In this document: positions 58,020-64,000 of the stretch, in pieces
How the letters are laid out: each line of letters begins with the position of its first letter
Position numbering within the stretch: position 1 is the stretch's first letter
Source: Caenorhabditis elegans
Taxonomy: Eukaryota; Nematoda; Chromadorea; Rhabditida; Rhabditidae
DNA length: 64,000 bases
Assembly: GCF_000002985.6 (NCBI RefSeq)
Contig: NC_003279.8
Span: 3,224,001 to 3,288,000, forward strand
Direction: 5' to 3'
Translations under genes and position numbers: made by a program
The notes under the pieces: generated by a model
Seen by the model: only the letters and a program-made list of their open reading frames with translations
Databases searched by the model: none
Told to the model about the DNA's origin: nothing

Positions 58020-60140
58020 AGAAAGTTTAAAGAAAAGTTGGAGAATTTCTTTAGAAAGTCTGCAAAATTTTCAGAAGGTTGGAAAAAGTTAGTCGAAAAT
58101 TATAAGAAGTCTGGCGAAAGTTTGAAAAAGGCGTAGAACTTTTATGGAAAATCTGAGGAAGTTGAAGGAAATTGGAGAAATTTCTCAGAAATATCACTAT
58201 GGAGTGGATGAGAAAATTGGAAACAAATTGGAAAAAGTTGAAGGATGTCTGCCAAAAATTTGGTATAGCGGAATAAAATAGATGTGAAAATTTTAGGAAA
58301 ATTGGTGGAAGTTTGTCGATAGTTTTGGAAAATTATTGTAAAAATTGGAAAGTGTACTGAAAAAAAATTATGGGAAATCTAAGAAATGTGTGGACCGTTT
58401 AAAGAAAATTGGAGAATATCTGTCAAAAATCTATTCGGCAGAATTTGCCAAAAGTTAAAGGAAAGTTTGGAAAAGTTCTAGAACTCTAAGGAACAATTTG
58501 TGGTAAAGTTAAGAAAATTTGAGACCACTGGAGAAAGTTTTTGGAAATTCAAAAAAAGGTGAAAAAAATTTCTGGAAAATTTGAGAAAATTTCACACAGT
58601 ACTGAAAATTTGACAAAATAATTTTTTCTATGGGAAAATAGAATTTCTATGGGAAATTTGATGAAGTTGGAGGAACTTTGTAGGAAACTTGGCACAATAT
58701 ATAATTTGCAAAAGTTTAAGAAAATTAAAAATAGGTACATTTTAGAAAGGTGAACAAAATTTGGCAAAACTCTGCTAAAGATTTTTCAATGCCAAGAAGT
58801 GTGTGGAAGATTTGGAAAAGGTTGCCAAAAGTTGAAGAAAGTTGAAGGAAGTTTGCAGAAAATCTGAAAAAAAAATTGAAAAGAGTTTATAGAAAGTTGA
58901 AGATAGTTTGTCGAATTTTAAAAAATTTGCCGATCGGCTTTTCGAAATGTTGTGTGTCCCAAAATTATCAACGGAGCGCAGCTGCAATTCAACCAAAACC
59001 CACGTGAAGCTGCGTGATAACATATGATAAGCCTGTTTTCATCAAGATCATCACTTTCCATTACGATACCCGGGGGCGGTGGCAGGCTTCTGCTTTTTCA
59101 CGCTTTCACTTATCAGAACACAATGCTTCTTTTTTGGGGGAATAAATGTTGCAAAATTGTCTAGGAAACACAAAAAAAAAGAGAATTGAAACATAAAATT
59201 TCAAGTGGTAGTATTCTTTGAAATACGTAGTACTTGATATGCATAAGTGTTCGCAATATTTGAAGTCTGATCGGAGAAGATTTTTGATTTTCTAAAAACT
59301 ATTGGGTTTCAATGAAACAATATTAGTTTGGAAAGGAAGTAATATAAAACCATATCAAAAAAAGGCGGAGTTTATAAAAATGATTCAGAAGACAGAAAAG
59401 TGACAACTTTTTGAGGCGGAAGTTATGATAAAGAATTGAATTTTACTCCGAAAAGTTGGTGAAAATTTGGAGAGGTTTGTCAAAAAGTCGGGAAAATTCT
59501 GGGAAAGTTTGTAAAATTTGGAGAAAGTTCGAGAAAGTTGGAAAAAGTTAGAGAATAATTTATAAAAATTGAAGAAAGCTAAAGAAAGTTGGTCAAAAGT
59601 TAGAGAAAGTTATGAAAAATGGCCGAAAAAGTTAAAGAATGCTTGTCGAAAGTTGGAAGAAGATGGAAGAAAATTTGCCAAATATTGGAAAAAGTACGAG
59701 AAAGTTTCTCGCTATTCGGGGAAATATGGAGATTGCTTGTCGAAAGTTACCAACTTTTGACCAACTTTCTTTAACTTTCTCTAATTTTTGACAATTATTA
59801 TCAAACTTTCTTAACTTTCAAATTTTAAGGAAAACTTGTCGAAAGTTAGGGAAAGTTAGGAAAAATTGCCGAAAAAGTTGAAGAATGTTTGTTGAAAGTT
59901 GGAGAAAGTTAGAGAAATGTTGTCAAAAACTAGAGAAAGTTGGAGAACATTTAATACAATTTGCTGAAAGCTGGATTAAGTTTAAGAAAGTTTAAGAAAC
60001 TTGGAAAAAAAAATTCTCAACGACTGGAAGAAGTTAGGGAAAGCTTGAAAAAGATGGAGAAAATTTGTCGAGAGTTTGAAAAATTGAAAAAAAAATTGTC
60101 GACAGTTGGAGAAAGTTTGCCGAAAATTAGAATAAGTTTT
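58020..60140. repeat. Purine-rich degenerate array (GAAAGTTGGAGAAAG)
   Basis: Two blocks, 58020-58930 and 59440-60140, consist of loosely repeated units of about 12-25 bp such as gaaagttggagaaagtttg, cgaaagttggaaaaagttg and gaaaatttgccgaaaagtt. A short inverted piece (ccaactttctttaactttct) occurs at 59760-59820. The reading frames inside give Lys/Glu-rich coiled-coil-like peptides as a consequence of the repeat. Confidence 0.75.
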
Positions 60141-60889
60141 TGTTAAATTAAAGGTACTGAAATTGAAGCAAGTTCCAATAAACATTGTCGAAGAAACAAT
60201 TTTCTCAAAAAAATTTCTCAAAACACAAAAACAAAAGATCAAAAGTTCGGGAATAATTCTTTCGACCTGAAACCTTAAGCTAACTAGAACTATAGGTGGG
60301 AGGGGGTACCCCATATTTAGATTCCACTTGAGATTCAGTGTGTCATCTATGGGGGGCATTCGAAAAGCATCTACATTTATAAAAACCAAAAAGACACACG
60401 GAATAAAGTGTTGCGCCACCACCACCTGATGAGAGAAGGATACCGTTGCTTTACCTCTCCTTCCGTTTCCCGCAAAAACTTACATAACGGTGCGTGGGGG
60501 GATTTACGGGGGAGGAGAGAAGATGCAAATTAGTATTCTGACAGTGAAAACTGACCGGCAGATGGTTGAGAAGAGAAAAAAGCTTGTTAGAAATTGAAAA
60601 AGGTGATGACAAGAATTACACACAGAATTAGACCTCCAGCTTCTATATATGTAATAACTTTGTTAGATTTCTTGAAATTAGAAATTTGTCAACTACAAAA
60701 ATGTTAGGCGTATTGTTGTGTACATTTTTGTAGTTGACAATATTTTGACAATGCTCAAACTAGAGATGCACAGTTTCAAAGTTGAAATTAACAGGCAAGA
60801 AAGTTAGCTTATAAATTCTAAAAAATAATTTGAATTGCCGCGAAAAATTTAAAGTTTTCGGAATGTTTTTTAATGTGTGCTCAAGTCGT

Positions 60890-61560
60890 GATGAATTTTT
60901 TCTCAAGTTTCATTTTTTGTTTCGTTTTATTTTTGGTATTTTCTGAGAAAAATTATGGTTGGAAATTCAAAACTTTTTTCTGTAAAAAAATTTTGTGCGG
61001 GAAATTCAAATTTTCTTTGAAAAATTGGCGGAAAAAAAATTTTCTTTGAAGAAAAATTGGCTAATGATCGAAGTTCTGAGAAAAGTTTTAGCGGTAATTT
61101 AAAATTTTTGCGAAAAAAATTGGCGGGAAATTCAAATTTACTGAGAAAAAATTCCGGCTCAAGATTAAAATATTTTATCAGAATAATTTTGGCGGGAGTT
61201 CAAATTTTCTGAGAAAAATGTCACCTGCAAATTCATATTTTTTGAGAAAAATATCGGCAGGAAATTCAAGTTTTCTGAAAAAAATTGGTAGCAAATTCAA
61301 ATTTTCTGTAAAAAATTTCATTGGGAAATTTAAAATTTTCTGCGAAAAATTTCGCCTGCGAGTTTAATTTTTCTGAAAACATATCGGCACGAATTTCAAA
61401 TTTTGGGTAACACATTTTACAGGAAATCTAAATTTTCTGAGAAAAATTTCAGCGGAAAATTCAAAATTTCTGAAAAAAAATCTTCCGCGAGAGATTCAAG
61501 TTTTCTAAAAAAAAATTGGCAGGAAATTTAAAATTTCTGAGAAAAAGTTTTGGTGGAAAA
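60890..61560. repeat. Degenerate tandem array (GGAAATTCAAATTTTCTGAGAAA)
   Basis: About 18-20 units of 30-40 bp with the core gggaaattcaaattttctga then gaaaaattggc(g). Units vary by substitutions and short indels. Its look resembles the cdt-1 intron array but the unit differs. Confidence 0.75.
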
Positions 61561-62057
61561 TATTTCAAAGCCTGGACTACCCGTCTTTTTAAAGTTTAAG
61601 CTTCCTTCCAATCGATACGCTTCTTCTTTTTCTTTTTATTAAAAGATCATAAAGTCTCACTCCTTTTCACTGTTGAAGGTTAAAGTTAGATGGACAATTA
61701 CAGTTACACTATGATCTCTTATGATTTGTTAGTTAATAAAAAGAAAAAGACAAAACCTATAAGAAAAGTGAAAATTTTTCTGCAGAAAGTCCCAAAGGTG
61801 ATTTTTGAATTTTCAGACTTTTTTGATTTCAAATTTTTCGAAGTTTGTGATAACAAAATTAAGAAAAAAGCTAATGACCCTTTGAAGGTCACTTGTATTT
61901 TTGTAACACACTGATTTTTGATGAAATAGGTCGGAAAAAATACACAAAACACTTGATTCTAACCACTAGAAACTCTGACGAGAGGGGGATGAAAGCATTT
62001 GATTCTATAATTGGTTTGAACAGAGAGAAAACCTGAAATGTGGAACAGTATATGTAG

Positions 62058-62130
62058 CAGGGGTGGGCGGCAAATGTTTTATCTACTAATTCGGCAATTC
62101 GGCATATTGCCGCCTTGCCGATTTGCCGAA
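62058..62130. repeat. Short CGGCAAA-family fragment
   Basis: Starts caggggtgggcggcaaatgt, the intact family end, and stops after about 75 bp of ttgccgatttgccgaaaa units. Confidence 0.75.
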
Positions 62131-62603
62131 AATTTTAATTTTCGACCGTTCAGGATGTTTCAGCAGAATTGGCAATTATCATTCACATTTCGTTTTGTAC
62201 AGTCAGGACGGTCAGGAGGGGAAAATGTTGTGTTTAGTCTGAACCTACGGTAAACTTCAGTTTTTTTCGGAAGCTGTTAATTTTTTTGAAAAAAATGTTG
62301 CAAAATTGTAATAAAAAATTGCGAAAAACGACGAAAAAAGTTTGGAACTAGAAAATCACGGCTTCAGGTCCTAGAAAATTTTTTATCTAGCGTACCCGAA
62401 AGTATTTCGAAACATTCTCTTTTGTTCAAATGTTTAATATTTTTTGTTGATATTTTTAAAACTATTAAAAATTTACATATTTATTTGAAAATATGTAAAT
62501 TTTTCAGGTACGTTCAGGAATAAAGAAAAAATTTCAAAAAACTGTAAAATCCATTGGTATACGGTAGCCGAAAAATTTCACTCGTACCAGAACCCACAAT
62601 TTA

Positions 62604-62945
62604 GGTATTACGGGAACACTACATTCCGAGAATGCGTATTCCGCAACATATTTGACGCGCAAAATATCTCATAGCGAAAACTACAGTAACTTTAAATGAC
62701 TACTGTACCGCTTGTGTCGATTTACGGGAGCCATAGTTGAAATATATTTTAAAATTAAGCAAATATGAGAAAATACATAATACAAAGAAACGAAAAAGAA
62801 ATTAATTTCGAAAATCGAGCCCGTAAATCGACACAAGCGCTACAGTAGTCTTTTAAAGAATTACTGTAGTTTTTGCTACGAGATATTTTGCGCGTCAAAT
62901 ATGTTGTGCAATACGCATTCTCAGAATTTTGTGTTCTCGTAATAA
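62604..62945. repeat. Palindromic element, TTTGACGCGC family
   Basis: Ends attacgggaacactacattc and gaattttgtgttctcgtaat, with arms matching the other copies (tatttgacgcgcaaaatatc / gatattttgcgcgtcaaata; cgcttgtgtcgatttacggg / cccgtaaatcgacacaagcg). Centre about 90 bp. Confidence 0.88.
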
Positions 62946-63379
62946 TACGAGACGTATCATATGCGACGGGGCCGCGCAAGAACTGATGGTGGCTGAATTT
63001 CCACCCGAGCGAGGGAATAACGGCATAATTAGATTAACCTGTGATTTTTCTGGTCAATTAATAATTTTGCACAATTTCACTGTTCATAGATAGCTTTCCC
63101 CTTTTTCTAGACCTCTTGCACCAACATAAGTGTGGCCGAGAGTCGGCTGGTGACGTCACTCTTCTTCCACAGCGAAAATGTTCGGTAAAAGAAACCTGTC
63201 AGTTGTCTTTATTGAAATTCAGATTTTTGACAGAAAAGTTCACAAAGTTCAAAATTTGAACTTTTTCGAAGTTTAAATTTCCGTGACCTCCCCCCACCAC
63301 CTCTTCCAACAAAAAATCGATATTCTTCTCCAAATAGATTTTCCCACTTTTTCAATCATTTCTATAGTTTCTTATCATC

Positions 63380-63753
63380 ATGTATCGCCGACTTCGCAAC
63401 GACTCAACGGGCTCCCCGCCTCCGGAGCTCAGCACACAATCGCTGAGCCCTGTGGATGCGACGACGAAGAGCACAAATATGGCAAAGCATATTTTGAGCC
63501 CGATTGGAGTGAACGAGGGAGAGTAAGTACATATACATGGTTTTTCTATTAAAACCAGAAAATTCGCGCGTTTTCGGGAGATCAAAACCAAGTGTGACGA
63601 CGTCATACGGTTATGAAATTCAATTTCCGCGATTTCTGGAGATCAAACGCCGCTAAAAACTGTTGGAAATACATTTTTTGCAGGATATTGGCATATGATG
63701 TTAATGTGACACAAAATTATACAAAATCAAGACAAGCTGATGTTATTAATCAA
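63380..63753 (+). CDS. N-terminal exons of an unidentified gene, continues past the window
   Basis: Exons 63380-63522 and 63684-63753 join in phase 2 to the first 71 residues; a good donor (caa|gtaagt) at 63754 shows the gene continues. The N-terminus is hydrophilic and Ser/Thr/Pro-rich (RNDSTGSPPPELSTQSLSPV), then GEILAYDVNVTQNYTKSRQ. No signal peptide or domain is visible, so I cannot name it. By memory of the chromosome I region a sulfate-permease (SLC26) gene could follow, but nothing in these residues proves it. The ATG follows an acceptor-like ttctatag by 12 bp. Confidence 0.65.
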
Positions 63754-64000
63754 GTAAGTGGATCTGTTTTTGGTTTTTCCACGAGATTTTCAATCAATTT
63801 TTTGAATTTCTAACGACACTCCGTTATTACGGCGGCGTGTATTGTTTAGTTTGGCCGTGGCCGTGAAAAAAACATTGGCGGCCGAGTTGTCTCGGTTCCC
63901 GGCCACGTAGATCGTTATTATTTATTTTTTCGAAAAAATCAATAATATGTTAATTTTGTCAAAAAATCGATAATTTATTGATTTTTTAAATAATCAATAA
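63754..64000 (+). other. Partial intron at the right edge
   Basis: Follows the exon 2 donor. It contains a GC-rich stretch with inverted ggccgtggccgtg and cccggccacg (63845-63910) and then TA-rich imperfect repeats of aataatnnnttgattttt. No exon seen before the window ends. Confidence 0.5.

Larger units (their letters stand above)
53656..63379. other. 9.7-kb intergenic region, repeat-rich, no gene supported
   Basis: Upstream of the mucin-like gene on one side and of the right-edge gene on the other. Repeats are listed separately. Non-repetitive islands with normal base composition lie at about 53740-54070, 55320-55500, 56460-57010, 57640-57990, 58980-59130 and 60240-60640; they are candidate regulatory or 5' exon sequence. 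Open frames of up to 147 codons (for example 59982-60425 minus, 54080-54358 plus) either lie in repeats or lack splice structure and recognisable domains. Confidence 0.55.

Noticed and set aside
59961..60425. Coiled-coil-like peptide frames in the purine-rich array
   Set aside because: Lys/Glu composition follows directly from GAAAGTTGGAGAAAG units and there is no start, splice or domain evidence.
1..64000. tRNA, rRNA, snoRNA or CRISPR
   Set aside because: No tRNA B-box with a matching cloverleaf, no rRNA-like block, no spaced identical repeats, and nol-58 introns are too short to host snoRNAs. A covariance-model scan was not possible here.

Overview
The window is nematode nuclear DNA, almost certainly Caenorhabditis elegans or a very close relative, chromosome I. 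The signs are short exons with GT/TTTTCAG splice sites, very AT-rich introns, start codons placed directly after trans-splice-like acceptors, TTAGGC-type telomeric hexamers inside the chromosome, and a dense load of Caenorhabditis foldback and small dispersed repeats. Species and chromosome are inferred from recognising several proteins and remembering their neighbourhood; no search was run. All gene models were built by hand from splice sites, and the exon phases were checked to join in frame.

Left part (1-9.1 kb): cdt-1 (replication licensing factor, minus strand, 3 exons, 634 aa) diverges from txl-1 (thioredoxin plus PITH domain, TXNL1 family, plus strand, 3 exons, 284 aa). The shared promoter and the first txl-1 intron hold four large inverted repeats.

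Middle left (9.4-31.5 kb): cogc-1 (COG complex subunit 1, Golgi tethering, plus strand, 15 exons, 787 aa) starts about 300 bp after txl-1 ends, at an ATG directly after a splice acceptor, so the two probably form an SL2-type operon. The 10.5-kb ninth intron of cogc-1 contains a complete gene on the opposite strand: a 427-aa protein that looks like a domesticated ISXO2/Merlin-type (IS1595-related) transposase with a zinc ribbon but with the first catalytic Asp replaced. Its upstream 5 kb is unlike the surrounding AT-rich intron sequence and is probably regulatory.

Centre (31.5-45.6 kb): a repeat-rich intergenic stretch holds an 800-bp interstitial telomere-like array. It is followed by a secreted tyrosinase (plus, 9 exons, 477 aa), a C/EBP-type bZIP factor (minus, probably zip-4) and nol-58 (NOP58, box C/D snoRNP core, plus, 5 exons, 487 aa). 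The bZIP gene and nol-58 diverge from a 1.25-kb shared upstream region.

Right part (45.6-64 kb): a 10-exon minus-strand gene encodes a 625-aa signal-anchored or secreted Thr/Pro/Gln-rich mucin-like protein that I do not recognise. Its introns are full of repeats. About 9.7 kb of intergenic DNA follows, with telomere-like tracts, purine-rich degenerate arrays, foldback elements and a few non-repetitive islands. The first two exons of another plus-strand gene lie at the right edge. The genes do not form one pathway; they are housekeeping genes (DNA replication, redox/proteasome, Golgi, ribosome biogenesis) mixed with cuticle-type or extracellular genes. I saw no tRNA, rRNA, CRISPR or intact autonomous transposon.
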